A DNA stretch of 64,000 nucleotides from DATMER01 sp035556715 (GTDB lineage: Bacteria; Acidobacteriota; Thermoanaerobaculia; Multivoradales; UBA5704), in NCBI GenBank assembly GCA_035556715.1, contig DATMER010000077.1, positions 4,225 to 68,224 of the forward strand. The letters run 5' to 3'. Both the position numbers and the translations under genes were made by a program. A model generated the notes under the pieces. That model made no database searches. It was not told the DNA's origin and saw only the letters and a program-made list of their open reading frames with translations. Positions 10,418-19,927 of this stretch are shown in pieces; the stretch's first letter is position 1; each line of letters opens with the position of its first letter.

Positions 10418-11649
10418 GCCCTCACCCCCTGGGGGGAGGGAGAGGAGAGAGGTGGACGGGACGAGAGCGCCGCCTCCACCTCTTCCATGACCTCCCGCCC
10501 CACCGCCGCCCACGTGCGCGACTCGATCCGGGCGCGGATCGCGCTCCGGTCCCAATCCCGCGAGAGCGCTTCGGAGATGGCGGAAGTCAAAGCAGGAACC
10601 TGCCGCTCGACCACAATCCCGGCCTCGGGCCGGTCAAGAATTTCAGGGATGTTTCCCACCGGAGTTGCCACCACCGGCGTGCCGCAGGCCAGCGCCTCCA
10701 GCACCACGTTCGGACAGCCCTCGTGGCCGCTCGCCAGGACGAACAGGTCGGCGGCGCTGTACCAGGCGGCGAGCTCGTTCCGGCCGCGGGGACCCGCGAA
10801 GATCACCCGGTCCCGCAGGCCGAGGCGCGAGGCCAGCTCCCGCAGCTCGGACTCCATGGCCCCCTCGGCGCCGGCCCCGCCCACGATCGCGAAGCGGAGG
10901 TCCGGGCGCAGGGACGCCATGGCCTCCATCACCAGATGGAAACCTTTTCGGGGAGCGAGCGTGCCCACGGAGACGAGGAGCGGACCGTCTTCAGGAATGC
11001 CCAGGGAGCGCCGCGCCTCGATCCGGTCCAGCGGAGAGAAAAGAGCGGGATCGATCCCGTTCTCGATCACCCTCACCCGCTCCGGCGCGATGCCCTCGCC
11101 GACCGCGTCCTGCTTGAGCGAGCCGGAGACCGCGATCAGCCGCGCCGCCCGGCGCAACGCGAAGCGGAGCTGCGGCCGGCGCAGGCGGTAGCGCACGAGG
11201 AGCGGGAGCATGCCGCGCAGCGTGATCAGCACCGGCACCCGGAACACGAGACCGTGCAGCACCGCGGCCAGCCCCTCGGGATAGATGAAGTGCGCGTCGA
11301 TCGCCTCGAATGGAAAGGCTTTCCTCAGACGGATCAGCGCCGGCAGCGTGCTCAGGAAAAGGAAGACACCGTCCAGACACTTGAGGATGCCGGGCACGGA
11401 GAGATACCTCGGATGCAGGACGCGAACTCCGTCCTGGACTTCCTCGCACGGCACCATCGGACGGAAGCCGGGGCGGAGCCCTGAAACGAACGGGAACCAG
11501 GGCATGGGAGCCACCACCTGGATTTCGGCCTCTGGCGGCAGGCCGCGCATCCGCTCGCGCACGAAGACTCCGTGGTGCGGCTGAGCGGCGTTCGGGAAGA
11601 CGCTGCTGAAGAGCAGCAGCCTGGCCTTCCTCTCAGAGGCTGGCGGCAC
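10414..11649 (-). CDS. Glycosyltransferase family 4 (WcaL/colanic acid-type)
   Basis: 411 aa. The N-terminus has SSVFPNAAQPHHGVFVRERM, typical of the stp2-like GT4 proteins of exopolysaccharide loci; the C-terminal half has SVGTLAPRKGFHLVMEAM, GRNELAAWYSAADLFVLAS and GCPNVVLEALACGTPVVAT. These are the sugar-nucleotide site features of GT4. Start GTG 11649 is preceded by GGAGGTG; the gene overlaps the amidotransferase gene by 17 bases. The last ~12 residues are encoded by a GC-rich palindromic repeat that appears elsewhere in the window, and so are probably not part of the fold. Confidence 0.84.
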   Translation of the reverse strand: MPPASERKARLLLFSSVFPNAAQPHHGVFVRERMRGLPPEAEIQVVAPMPWFPFVSGLRPGFRPMVPCEEVQDGVRVLHPRYLSVPGILKCLDGVFLFLSTLPALIRLRKAFPFEAIDAHFIYPEGLAAVLHGLVFRVPVLITLRGMLPLLVRYRLRRPQLRFALRRAARLIAVSGSLKQDAVGEGIAPERVRVIENGIDPALFSPLDRIEARRSLGIPEDGPLLVSVGTLAPRKGFHLVMEAMASLRPDLRFAIVGGAGAEGAMESELRELASRLGLRDRVIFAGPRGRNELAAWYSAADLFVLASGHEGCPNVVLEALACGTPVVATPVGNIPEILDRPEAGIVVERQVPALTSAISEALSRDWDRSAIRARIESRTWAAVGREVMEEVEAALSSRPPLSSPSPQGVRA

Positions 11650-13558
11650 GGGGCACCTCCAGCTCCTGCGGCTGCCTCACCTCGCGCCCCCAGACTTCGA
11701 GCATCAGCAACGTCCAGATCGCCCAGCCGGCGTCCAACCGTCCGGATTCGTGATCGTCGAGCAGACCCGCGACCGCCCGGCGATCGAAGAGGTCACCGGA
11801 GAGGGAGCACGGGTCGCGCAGCAGGTCCCGCGACAAGTCCCGGAGATCCTCGCGAAGCCAGCGGGAGACTGGAGGGGCGAAGCCGCGCTTGGGCCGGGAC
11901 AGGATCTCTTTCGGAAGCCGCCGCTCGGAAACCCGCCGCAGCAGGATCTTGGTCCGCCCGCCGTCCATCTTGAGCCGCGACGGCACCCTCGCCGCCATCT
12001 CCACGATCCGGTGGTCGAGCAGTGGGCAGCGCACCTCCAGCGCGTGCGCCATGCTCATCCGGTCCACCTTGACCAGGCCGTCGTCCGCGAGCCACGTCTT
12101 GAGATCAAGATAGAGCGCCCGCGCCAGCGGCTCCTGGGGCGCCCGGGCGAGATGGGGCTCCAGCGCCACGAACGGATCGAAGCTCCCTCCACCGCGCAGA
12201 TACTCCTGCAGACGCGGCGGGATGTGGCAGCGGTCGTGGAAGTAGGCACGGTCGCGGTCCACCGATACATTGCCCAGGAAGCCGCCGAGACGCAGGGGCC
12301 GTGGCAGCCGGGCCGAGCGCGGCCAGACCCGGGCGAGCCCCGGAAGGAGCGATTGGCGGAGCCCCTGCGGCAGGAGCCTTCTCACCTTCTCCTCCACCAT
12401 GGCCATGCCGTAGCGATGGCTGTAGCCCGCGAACAGCTCGTCGCCGCCGTCGCCTGAGAGAGCCACGGTCACCCGCCGGCGAGTTTCCTGCGCGACGTAC
12501 CAGGTGGGCACGGCCGAGGGGTCGGCGAACGGCTCGTCGAAGTGCCAGGCGATCCGCGGCAACACGTCACGGAGGTCCGGCCTCACCTCGGTGGCCAGAT
12601 GGTCCGTGCCCAAAGCCCCGGCCACGGCTGCGGCATCCTCGCGCTCGTCCGTGCCGCGGTCCGAGAAGCCCACCGTGTGGGTGAGCACCGGCCGGTCCAT
12701 CTCGTCGCTCATGAAGGAGACGATCGTCCCCGAGTCGATGCCGCCCGAGAGGAACGCGCCGAGAGGGACGTCGCTCTCCAGCCGCACGCGCACGGCGTCG
12801 GCCAAGAGGTCCTCCAACTCCGCGGTCAATTCCGCGGTCATGCAGGCCTCATCCGAAACCTTTTCTTCGTCGAAGACGAGATCCCAGTAGCGCTCGATCC
12901 GCATCCCCCGGCTGTCGCAGACGGCGAGATGGCCGGCCGGGAGCTTGGAAGCTCCCTTGAAGATCGTCCATGGCGTGGGCACGTAGCCGTAGGCGAGATA
13001 CAGGTCGAGCGCCTCGGGATCGATCTCCGATCCGATCATGCCCGCATTGCGGAGCGACTTGAGCTCGGATGCGAAAGCCAGGCGCTGCCCGTCGTCGGCC
13101 AAGTAGAGCGGTTTCTTTCCCACGCGGTCGCGGGCGAGGAGCATCCGGCGCTCGCGGGAGTCGGCCACGGCCAGGGCGAACATTCCGGCGAGGCGTTCCA
13201 CGCAGCCAGCCCCAAGCTCCTCGTAGAGATGGACGATCACCTCCGTGTCCGAGCGGGTGGCGAAGCGGTGGCCGCGGGCCTGCAGCTCGCGGCGCAGCTC
13301 CTGGTGGTTGTAGATCTCGCCGTTGCAGACCACCGCGATGGTGCGGTCTTCGTTGAAGATCGGCTGATGGCCGCCGTTCACGTCGATGATGCTCAGGCGG
13401 GCGTGCGCCAGCCCTAGCGGGCCGGAGAGATGGAACCCCTCGTCGTCCGGACCGCGGTGGCGCAGCGGACGAATCAGCCGCTCCAGGGTCTCGCGCCGCG
13501 AGCCTTCGCCGGCGAAGCCCGTCTCGGAGTAGAGGAAGAGGCCTGCGATCCCGCACAT
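11633..13558 (-). CDS. XrtA/PEP-CTERM system amidotransferase (AsnB-like)
   Basis: 641 aa. MCGIAG opens the class II glutaminase domain (Cys2), with RHRGPDDEG and CNGEIYNH; the synthetase domain carries LSGGIDSG at 270-277. The length and the stretch SLRNAGMIGSEIDPEALDLYLAYGYVP fit the exosortase A-associated amidotransferase 1 family (TIGR03108 type). The pyrophosphate loop ends in Gly where AsnB has Ser (SGGxDSS), a small deviation. GGGGAGG precedes the ATG. It probably amidates a uronic acid residue of the polymer; asparagine synthesis is less likely in this context. Confidence 0.87.
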   Translation of the reverse strand: MCGIAGLFLYSETGFAGEGSRRETLERLIRPLRHRGPDDEGFHLSGPLGLAHARLSIIDVNGGHQPIFNEDRTIAVVCNGEIYNHQELRRELQARGHRFATRSDTEVIVHLYEELGAGCVERLAGMFALAVADSRERRMLLARDRVGKKPLYLADDGQRLAFASELKSLRNAGMIGSEIDPEALDLYLAYGYVPTPWTIFKGASKLPAGHLAVCDSRGMRIERYWDLVFDEEKVSDEACMTAELTAELEDLLADAVRVRLESDVPLGAFLSGGIDSGTIVSFMSDEMDRPVLTHTVGFSDRGTDEREDAAAVAGALGTDHLATEVRPDLRDVLPRIAWHFDEPFADPSAVPTWYVAQETRRRVTVALSGDGGDELFAGYSHRYGMAMVEEKVRRLLPQGLRQSLLPGLARVWPRSARLPRPLRLGGFLGNVSVDRDRAYFHDRCHIPPRLQEYLRGGGSFDPFVALEPHLARAPQEPLARALYLDLKTWLADDGLVKVDRMSMAHALEVRCPLLDHRIVEMAARVPSRLKMDGGRTKILLRRVSERRLPKEILSRPKRGFAPPVSRWLREDLRDLSRDLLRDPCSLSGDLFDRRAVAGLLDDHESGRLDAGWAIWTLLMLEVWGREVRQPQELEVPRAASL

Positions 13559-13562
13559 GGCG

Positions 13563-14888
13563 TCAGATCCTCCCCATCCCGGTGAGCCCCGGCGCGGGCG
13601 CGGGCCGCTTCCACCAGGGGACGTCCTCGGCCTTCGCGGGCACCGCCGTCGCCTCCTGACTCTGGGCGTGCGCCACGACCTCCAGGCAGACGGTCAGCGC
13701 GATCAGGTGATAGATCAACTCGTTGTAGGCGGTGTTTAGGAACATGCTGCCCGTCATGTACGCGATGATCGAGATCTGGAGCATGCGGGCCTGGATCTCC
13801 ACCCAGCGCAGCGCCGTCGCCTTGCGCAGCCGCTCCATGCGCCAGAGCGCGGCGCCGATCGCCCCGAGGAAGAGGAGCAGGGCCGGGAGCCCCGACTCGG
13901 CGAGCACCTGGAAGTAGGCGTTGTGCGCCACCCGGAAGCGGTCGACCTCCGGCGAGTAGCGCCGGAACACCGCGGCCAGGTTGTTCGGCCCGACGCCGAA
14001 GACCGGATAGTCGAGGAACACGTACCAGGAGGTCTTCCAAGCGTTGAGCCGGCCGCGGGCCGAGCCGTCCTCCTGATAGTTGTCGATGGTCGAAGCCCGG
14101 TCCAGGTACTTGTCGGTAATCGTGGCCGAGGTGAAGGCTAGGAAGACGATCAGCGCGAGCGCCATCAAGCCGGCCACCACGAAGCGGTTCTTCGAGCGCC
14201 AGATCAGCAGCGCGGACACCACGCAGAGCGTGAGCAGGCCGCCGCGCGAGAAGGTGAAGAGGATGGTCGGCACGCAGAGCGCCGCCATGGACGCGGCCGT
14301 GATCCTCACCCAGCGCCTCTCGTCCGTGGTGGCGATGCCCACCAGGAGCGGCAGCATCATGTTGAGCATCATGGCAAAGCTGTTGTTGTCGGCCATGAAG
14401 CCGCCGGGGCCGTCGTTGTACTGGATCCCGCCGCGCGCCAGGCCGAAGAGGCCGCGCTTGGCGCCCAGAAACCCGATCGAAAAGGGGATCAACAGATAAA
14501 GGAGACGGAAGCGCTCCCGGTCGCGCACCAGCCCCGTGGTCAACAGGGCCATCAGGATGCCTTTCCAATAGTGGCCGTAGACCTCCTGCGACATCTCGGG
14601 GAGCACCGCCGTCATCACCGTGACGCTGATCCAGAGGCCGAGCAGGATCAGCAGCACGGTCTGCAGCTTGACCGTGATCAGCCGTTCGCGGCCGAAGGTC
14701 ACGACGATCCCCGCCACCATGGCGAGCGCCACCCACTGGGAGAGCGGCAGCACCCGGCTCATCCCCCAGGCCATGTCCTGGGGGCGCATGTAGGCCAGCC
14801 ACGAATAGGTCAGCAGCCCGAAGTAGGGGCGAAAAACAATGACCGGCAGCGCGGCGAAGACGATCGCCAGGACCACCAGGTCACGCAC
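13563..14888 (-). CDS. Putative O-glycosylation ligase, exosortase A system-associated (Wzy/WaaL superfamily)
   Basis: 441 aa with about ten to eleven membrane segments. The N-terminal pattern RPYFGLLTYSWLAYMRPQD and the periplasmic loop with NAWKTSWYVFLDYPVFGVGPNN and RVAHNAYFQVLAESG are hallmarks of the exosortase-linked ligase family (TIGR03097 type). It would join the lipid-linked glycan to an acceptor, or polymerise it, at the periplasmic face. The ATG at 14888 overlaps the upstream glycosyltransferase by 8 bases. It ends 5 bases before the amidotransferase start. The true acceptor (protein or glycan) is not known for the family. Confidence 0.87.
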   Translation of the reverse strand: MRDLVVLAIVFAALPVIVFRPYFGLLTYSWLAYMRPQDMAWGMSRVLPLSQWVALAMVAGIVVTFGRERLITVKLQTVLLILLGLWISVTVMTAVLPEMSQEVYGHYWKGILMALLTTGLVRDRERFRLLYLLIPFSIGFLGAKRGLFGLARGGIQYNDGPGGFMADNNSFAMMLNMMLPLLVGIATTDERRWVRITAASMAALCVPTILFTFSRGGLLTLCVVSALLIWRSKNRFVVAGLMALALIVFLAFTSATITDKYLDRASTIDNYQEDGSARGRLNAWKTSWYVFLDYPVFGVGPNNLAAVFRRYSPEVDRFRVAHNAYFQVLAESGLPALLLFLGAIGAALWRMERLRKATALRWVEIQARMLQISIIAYMTGSMFLNTAYNELIYHLIALTVCLEVVAHAQSQEATAVPAKAEDVPWWKRPAPAPGLTGMGRI

Positions 14889-16284
14889 TGCGGACCGTCT
14901 CCCCCACGCGGACCGGAGAGGCCGGCATCGCCATCGGCAGCGCGCTCACCCGCGGCAGGGCTCCCGAACCGGAAGCCGTCCTGCGGGCCGCCGCGCCGGT
15001 CAGGATCTCCTCGAAGCGCTCCATGTTCGTGGTCCAGCGATAGGAGATCGTGAGCCTCTGGCGCGCGTTCTCGGCCAGGCTTGCCCGAGCCCCGGCGTCC
15101 TCCAGCAGGTCGGCCAGGCAATCCTCCAGCCCCTGGTCGTCGGCCGCGGCGAGGAGGTCCCGGCCATGGCGGAAGCCGCCCTCGGAGAGACCCGCGAACA
15201 CCCTGTCGGTACAGACCACCGGCAGGTTCATGGCCATGGCCTCCAGCACCTTGTTCTGCACCCCCTGCGCGATCCGCAGCGGGGCGACGAAGGCCCAGGC
15301 CCTGTCCAGGAAGGGGCGGACGTCCCCCACCGCGCCGGTCACGTGCACCCCGGGCAGCTCGCCGAGCGCGCGCACCGCCGGGGCCGGGGAGCGCCCCACG
15401 ATCAGCAGCTCGAGCTCCGGGAAGCGCTGGCGCAGGCGCGGCAGGATGTTGCGCGAGAAGTGGACCATGCCGTCCACGTTCGCGAAGTAGTCCATCTGGC
15501 CGGTGAAGACGATCGTCGGGTGCGGCGTCTTGGGCAGCTCCATCGGCCGGAAGAACTCCAGGTCCACTCCGTTGGCGACCGTGGCCGCCTTCGCGTCCGG
15601 CGCGAACGCCTTGAGCAGCCGGGTCTCGTTGCCGGTGGCGAGCACGATGCGCTCGAAGCGCCCGGTCAGCGAGGACTCGTAGGCCTGCAGGCGCCGGGCC
15701 TCCAGCGCGTAGACCGGCCGCATCGGGAACGGCGCGAAGCGCGAGTACTGCGCCCACTTGGCCGAGTCCACGTCCACCATGTCGAGCACGGCAGGGACTC
15801 CCTGGAAAGGCTCGGCGTACGGCGCCATCGAGGAGCTGTAGACCACCACCAGGTCGAAGCACTCGGTGCGCGCCAGCTCCTGGACCCTCTGCCGCAGCTC
15901 GGCCGAGTCGAAGAACGAGAGCGTCAGCGGACGGGACGAGGCGATCGCGAGGGCGGCGCGCACGTAGGCGCCCATGCGCGGCATCGGGAAGACCTCCACG
16001 CGCTCGCACAGCTCCTCGAGCGGCGCCAGGTTGGGGACCTCCGAGTCCGCCAGGGTCAGCAGGTGGATGCGGTGCCGCCGGGACAGGGCCCGGATCTGGT
16101 TGAAGGCGCGGATCTTGTCCCCCTTGTCCGGCGGATAGGGGAGGCGGTGGCAGAGATAGAGGATCCGCATCTTCGAACGCGGCTCGGGTATCGGCCGGGT
16201 TTGCGGATGGGCTTGCGCGTGCTGCCGCAGATCCACGGGAGCGGGACTGGAGCTGCTGTCAGGTTCTGCGGAAACGACGGTCAT
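14881..16284 (-). CDS. Glycosyltransferase, XrtA/PEP-CTERM system-associated (stp1/TIGR03087 type)
   Basis: 467 aa. The core begins at about residue 39 with MRILYLCHRLPYPPDKGDKIR, a sequence highly typical of the TIGR03087 family of exosortase-associated GT4 proteins. DMVDVDSAKW and VVYSSSMAPY follow, then TGQMDYFANVDGMVHF and APLRIAQGVQNKVLEAMAMN in the donor domain. The ATG at 16284 overlaps the sugar transferase stop by 4 bases and adds a 38-residue polar leader; an internal ATG at the conserved core is a possible alternative. Function: a sugar transfer step in repeat-unit assembly. Confidence 0.88.
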   Translation of the reverse strand: MTVVSAEPDSSSSPAPVDLRQHAQAHPQTRPIPEPRSKMRILYLCHRLPYPPDKGDKIRAFNQIRALSRRHRIHLLTLADSEVPNLAPLEELCERVEVFPMPRMGAYVRAALAIASSRPLTLSFFDSAELRQRVQELARTECFDLVVVYSSSMAPYAEPFQGVPAVLDMVDVDSAKWAQYSRFAPFPMRPVYALEARRLQAYESSLTGRFERIVLATGNETRLLKAFAPDAKAATVANGVDLEFFRPMELPKTPHPTIVFTGQMDYFANVDGMVHFSRNILPRLRQRFPELELLIVGRSPAPAVRALGELPGVHVTGAVGDVRPFLDRAWAFVAPLRIAQGVQNKVLEAMAMNLPVVCTDRVFAGLSEGGFRHGRDLLAAADDQGLEDCLADLLEDAGARASLAENARQRLTISYRWTTNMERFEEILTGAAARRTASGSGALPRVSALPMAMPASPVRVGETVRSA

Positions 16285-17672
16285 CGGGCACCCCTTCCCA
16301 GGAGGACGATCCGCGCTGTGGAGAGCAGGATCGAGATGTCCAGGAACAGCGACATGTTCTTGATGTAGTAGAGGTCGTACTTGAGCTTCTCGATCGACTC
16401 TTCGAACGAAGAGGCGTAGGGAACCTTGATCTGGGCCCAGCCGGTGAGACCGGGACGGACGACCAGGCGCTGCCCGTAGTAGGGACTGGTCTCCAGGAGC
16501 TGCTGCACGAACAGCTCCCTCTCCGGCCGGGGACCCACCAGGCTCATGTCTCCGACCAGCACGTTCCAGAGCTGGGGGAGCTCATCCAGGCGCGTGTTGC
16601 GGATGAACCGGCCCACGCGGGTGACCCGCGGATCCTCCTGCCTGGCCCACACCGGCCCGTTCTTCTCCGCGTCGGTGCGCATGGAGCGGAACTTCCAGAC
16701 GTTGAACGGCTTGCGGCCGCGGCCTATGCGCTCCTGCCGGAAGAGGATCGGCCCCCGGGAATCGAGCTTCACCGCGAGGGCCACGAGCACCATGAACGGC
16801 AGCGCCAGGAGCAGTCCGATGGATGCCGCGATGATGTCCAGGAGACGCTTGGAGAAGAGGACTCCGCGCGACACCACGAAGCCGTCGGAGAAGATCAGCC
16901 ACGACTTGCGCAGCCCCTCGACCATGATCTTGCCAGTGAGCTGCTCGTAGTAGCTCGACCCCTCCTGCACGCGAATGCCTGAGGTCTTGCACTCGAGCAG
17001 CGAGTCCATGCTGACCCGGCCACGGTAGTCGAGGGCCGCCACCACGACGCGGGTCGCACCGTGCATGCGCGCCAGCTCGCAGGCCTGGCTGGTGGTGCCG
17101 ATCACCCGCGGGTTGAGCAGGCTCACGCCCTGGAGCTTGGGGTCATCGTCGAGGAAGCCCACGACGCGGAAGCCGAGGTGCTTGCGGCTGAGCGTCTCGC
17201 GCGCGATGTCGATCGCCTTCTCGTCCGTGCCCACGATGAGCACCCGCTCGGCGAACTTGTCGGAGTTGAGCATCCAGCGCAGGACCACGCGCCAGGCGGT
17301 CAGTGTGACCGTCGCGAAGATGAAGGCGATGGCGAAGACGCCGCGGCCGGTCAGGATCAGGGGGAACAGGAAGAAGACGCCGGCCAGGGCGAGCGCGCCC
17401 AGGAAGAAGGCGCGCAGCAGCGCGACCGTGAGCTGGCGCACCGTCAGCCTCTCGCCGAAGTCGTAGAGGCCGTTGATGTACAGGCTCAGCAGACCGACGA
17501 TCATGAAGACCACCCCCTCCATGATCACCACGGGGCGCGGCGGCGGCGAGCCCGGCCCGAAGCCGAGGCGGATCGCGGTGGCGAACGGGACCGCCATGAA
17601 GAGGACGAACCCCTCCACCGCCAGGGAGATGGCGGCGGGGATCGACCAGTAGCGGCTGAAGAGGCGGATCAT
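16281..17672 (-). CDS. Initiating sugar transferase, XrtA/PEP-CTERM system (EpsB-type, TIGR03013 family)
   Basis: 463 aa. It has four N-terminal membrane segments, a central Rossmann-like domain (VLIVGTDEKAIDIARE, near 143-158) and a fifth helix (about 273-300). The C-terminal polyprenyl-phosphate glycosyl-1-phosphate transferase domain carries KRLLDI, GRGRKPFNVWKFRSM, TRLDELPQLWNVLVGDMSLVGPRPE and PGLTGWAQ, all intact. It starts the repeat unit by moving a sugar-1-phosphate onto undecaprenyl phosphate in the inner membrane. The architecture matches the EpsB_2 family found only in exosortase loci. Confidence 0.92.
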   Translation of the reverse strand: MIRLFSRYWSIPAAISLAVEGFVLFMAVPFATAIRLGFGPGSPPPRPVVIMEGVVFMIVGLLSLYINGLYDFGERLTVRQLTVALLRAFFLGALALAGVFFLFPLILTGRGVFAIAFIFATVTLTAWRVVLRWMLNSDKFAERVLIVGTDEKAIDIARETLSRKHLGFRVVGFLDDDPKLQGVSLLNPRVIGTTSQACELARMHGATRVVVAALDYRGRVSMDSLLECKTSGIRVQEGSSYYEQLTGKIMVEGLRKSWLIFSDGFVVSRGVLFSKRLLDIIAASIGLLLALPFMVLVALAVKLDSRGPILFRQERIGRGRKPFNVWKFRSMRTDAEKNGPVWARQEDPRVTRVGRFIRNTRLDELPQLWNVLVGDMSLVGPRPERELFVQQLLETSPYYGQRLVVRPGLTGWAQIKVPYASSFEESIEKLKYDLYYIKNMSLFLDISILLSTARIVLLGRGAR

Positions 17673-17689
17673 GGACGCTTCGTCTCAGT

Positions 17690-18445
17690 TCAGTAGTACT
17701 GCCGGTAGCTTCGTTTCGACATCCGCACGCCGTTGAGGATCAGCCCGACCGTCTTCTCCGGCCCCAGCGTCGAAAGCGTCTTCTCGATGGCGCGGCGCGG
17801 GGTCTGCCCGGCGCGCACCACGACCACCGCGCCATCCGAGCGCGCCGCCAGGGCACGGGCGCTGGCGAGATACGCCATCGGCGGCGAGTCCACGACTACG
17901 ATCTCGTAGGCAGCACGCGCCTCGGTCAGCACCTCGGACATCCGGCGGCCCGAGATCAGGTCGCCCGCGACGTCGGAAGAGCCGGACAGGAGGAGGTGGA
18001 GGCTGGTGTTGGCAACCGGCATCACCACCTCCTGGAGCGAAGCTTCCTTCTCCAGCAACTGCCGCAGCCCGCGGCTCGTGTCCGGCTCCCCGTGCAGATA
18101 GGTATGGAGCTGCGGGCGCCAGAGGTCGGCCTCGATCAGCAGCACCCGCCGCTCTTCGCCGCGCGTGAGAGTCAGCGCGAGGTTTAGGCTGGTGAGCGTC
18201 TTGCCCGCGGCCTCCTCCGGGCTCGTCACCGTGAGGACGTAGCCCCACGTGCCGATCGGGCTGAGCCGTTCCTCGATCTGCACCGCCAGCGTCCGGTACT
18301 GCTCCGCGGCGAACGAGGGCGGATCGAGGTGCAGGAACAGAGGGGCATCCTCCCTGAGGCGGACGGCGCTTTTCGGCATCGGCATCGCCTCCACATTGGC
18401 CACGGCGGGACGCGGCGGACGGTCGCTGCGCAGGGGCAGATCCAT
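17690..18445 (-). CDS. XrtA-associated tyrosine autokinase (CpsD/CapB family)
   Basis: 251 aa of the BY-kinase ATPase domain without its own membrane part; that is supplied by the adjacent chain-length determinant. A SPEEAAGKT loop (76-83) stands where most relatives have a PGEGKT Walker A, the Walker A' reads EADLWRP (105-111) with Glu for the usual first Asp, and VDSPP is the Walker B. The C-terminal YRQYY gives a short tyrosine cluster for autophosphorylation. It controls chain length and export through phosphorylation cycles. The gene lies 3 bases before the Wzz-like gene's end. The weakened A loops are noted as odd, not as proof of inactivity. Confidence 0.85.
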   Translation of the reverse strand: MDLPLRSDRPPRPAVANVEAMPMPKSAVRLREDAPLFLHLDPPSFAAEQYRTLAVQIEERLSPIGTWGYVLTVTSPEEAAGKTLTSLNLALTLTRGEERRVLLIEADLWRPQLHTYLHGEPDTSRGLRQLLEKEASLQEVVMPVANTSLHLLLSGSSDVAGDLISGRRMSEVLTEARAAYEIVVVDSPPMAYLASARALAARSDGAVVVVRAGQTPRRAIEKTLSTLGPEKTVGLILNGVRMSKRSYRQYY

Positions 18446-18448
18446 GTC

Positions 18449-19927
18449 TCAATTCCTCCTGAAACGGCCGTAGGCCGCGGCCCGGAAAGCATCTCCGGAG
18501 CCACTCGATTGCGGGCTCAACTGCGGGATGGTGGCGAGGACCGGCACACCCGGGAATGCCTGCTGGAGCAGATCACCCTCGGCGAACGTGGAGTCGGTCT
18601 GGTCGCGCAGGAGCGCGGCGACGATGCCGAGCAGCGTGCCCCCGGCAAGCCCGATCGCCAGGAACAGGAGCCGGTTCGGCGAATACGGGTCGTTGGGCGG
18701 GATCGCCTTCTCCAGGATCGTGAACTGCTCGCTCTGCCGGCTCTTCTCCAGGTTCTCGGCGAGCCGCGCCTCGATCCGCTTGGTGAGCAGGTTCTCGTAG
18801 GACCGCTGGATGTTGTCGTAGTCGCGGGTCAGGGACAGCAGCTCCTGCTCGATGCGCGGCACGTTCTCCAGCCGCGCCTGGTAGTTGCCGATGTCAGTCA
18901 AGATGCGGGCGCGCTCCGAATGCAGGCTGCGGATCTCCATGTCGACCGATTCGACCTGGGCGCGCAGCACCGGGTCCACCCTGGGCGTGATGGTCGTGGG
19001 CGTGGGAGGCGCCTCGGTCACCTCGATCCGGCCGCTCTCGATCTTCCGGACCTGCTCGATCTCCGCTTCGAGGCGGACGACGTCCGGGTGCTGGTCGGTG
19101 TAGCGGCTGCGCAGCTCCGCGAGCTGAGCCTGGAGCTGCTCCAGGCGGGTCGGCGCCCTGGGAGCGTTGGAGACCGGCGGCAGGCTCATCGGCACCGGGA
19201 TCGGCTGGCTGAGCTCGGCGATCTGGCGCTGCAGGATGATCTTGCGCGTCTCCGCCTTGTCCAGCGCGTCCATGTTGATCTCCAGCTTGTCCTGGAGCTG
19301 GCCCACGGCCTGGAGGTTGGTCTCCCGCTGCTCCGGGAGCTGGCCCATGTACAGGCTCTTGAAGGTCGCGATCTTGGCCTCCTGCTGCTCCAGCCGCTGC
19401 TTGGTCTGCTCGAGCTCGGTTTCGAGGAAGGAGGAGGTCCCCTGCGCCTGGTTCTCGCGCAGCTTCAGGTTCTCCTGGATGAACAGCTCGGCGATCCGGT
19501 TGGCCGTGTTGGCCGCCTTGACCGGGTCCGGGTCCTTGAAGAAGATCGTGAAGACGCTGTCCCCCTTCCTGGCCACGGTCAGGTTGTCCCGCGCCACGCC
19601 GATGACCTTCTCGACCGGCTCCGTCCGCCGGATCTCGGAGTAGAGGTCCATCTCCAGGACGATGCGCTCCAGGTTGGACCGGTTGGTGATCTGCTGCTCG
19701 ATGGTGCTCAGCCGCTCCTCCATGCCCGAGGTCACCGTCGGCTTGACGTAGTCCGCCGGGACCTTCTGCTTTTCGACCATCACGAGCGTGCTGGCGCGGA
19801 AGATCGGCGTCACCAACCGGAGGGCACCCCAGGCCGCGGCCAGGCCGAGCACGACCGGCACGATCACCCAGAGCGGCCGCCGCCAGACGGATCTGGCCAG
19901 GTCACTGAGCGTCAGGTTCGTCGTCAT
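18449..19927 (-). CDS. XrtA-associated polysaccharide chain-length determinant (Wzz/GNVR family)
   Basis: 492 aa from ATG 19927, preceded by AAGGGGAAAC; a longer frame to 20029 only overlaps the upstream gene. One membrane helix lies at about 17-37, followed by the Wzz domain (FRASTLVMVEKQKVP). A long coiled coil at 150-390 is rich in Gln, Glu and Arg, then comes the GNVR-type region (SLTRDYDNIQRSYENLLTKR) and a second helix near 440-460. This is the TIGR03007 type. It sits in the inner membrane, sets polymer length and is the partner of the adjacent tyrosine kinase. Confidence 0.9.
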   Translation of the reverse strand: MTTNLTLSDLARSVWRRPLWVIVPVVLGLAAAWGALRLVTPIFRASTLVMVEKQKVPADYVKPTVTSGMEERLSTIEQQITNRSNLERIVLEMDLYSEIRRTEPVEKVIGVARDNLTVARKGDSVFTIFFKDPDPVKAANTANRIAELFIQENLKLRENQAQGTSSFLETELEQTKQRLEQQEAKIATFKSLYMGQLPEQRETNLQAVGQLQDKLEINMDALDKAETRKIILQRQIAELSQPIPVPMSLPPVSNAPRAPTRLEQLQAQLAELRSRYTDQHPDVVRLEAEIEQVRKIESGRIEVTEAPPTPTTITPRVDPVLRAQVESVDMEIRSLHSERARILTDIGNYQARLENVPRIEQELLSLTRDYDNIQRSYENLLTKRIEARLAENLEKSRQSEQFTILEKAIPPNDPYSPNRLLFLAIGLAGGTLLGIVAALLRDQTDSTFAEGDLLQQAFPGVPVLATIPQLSPQSSGSGDAFRAAAYGRFRRN

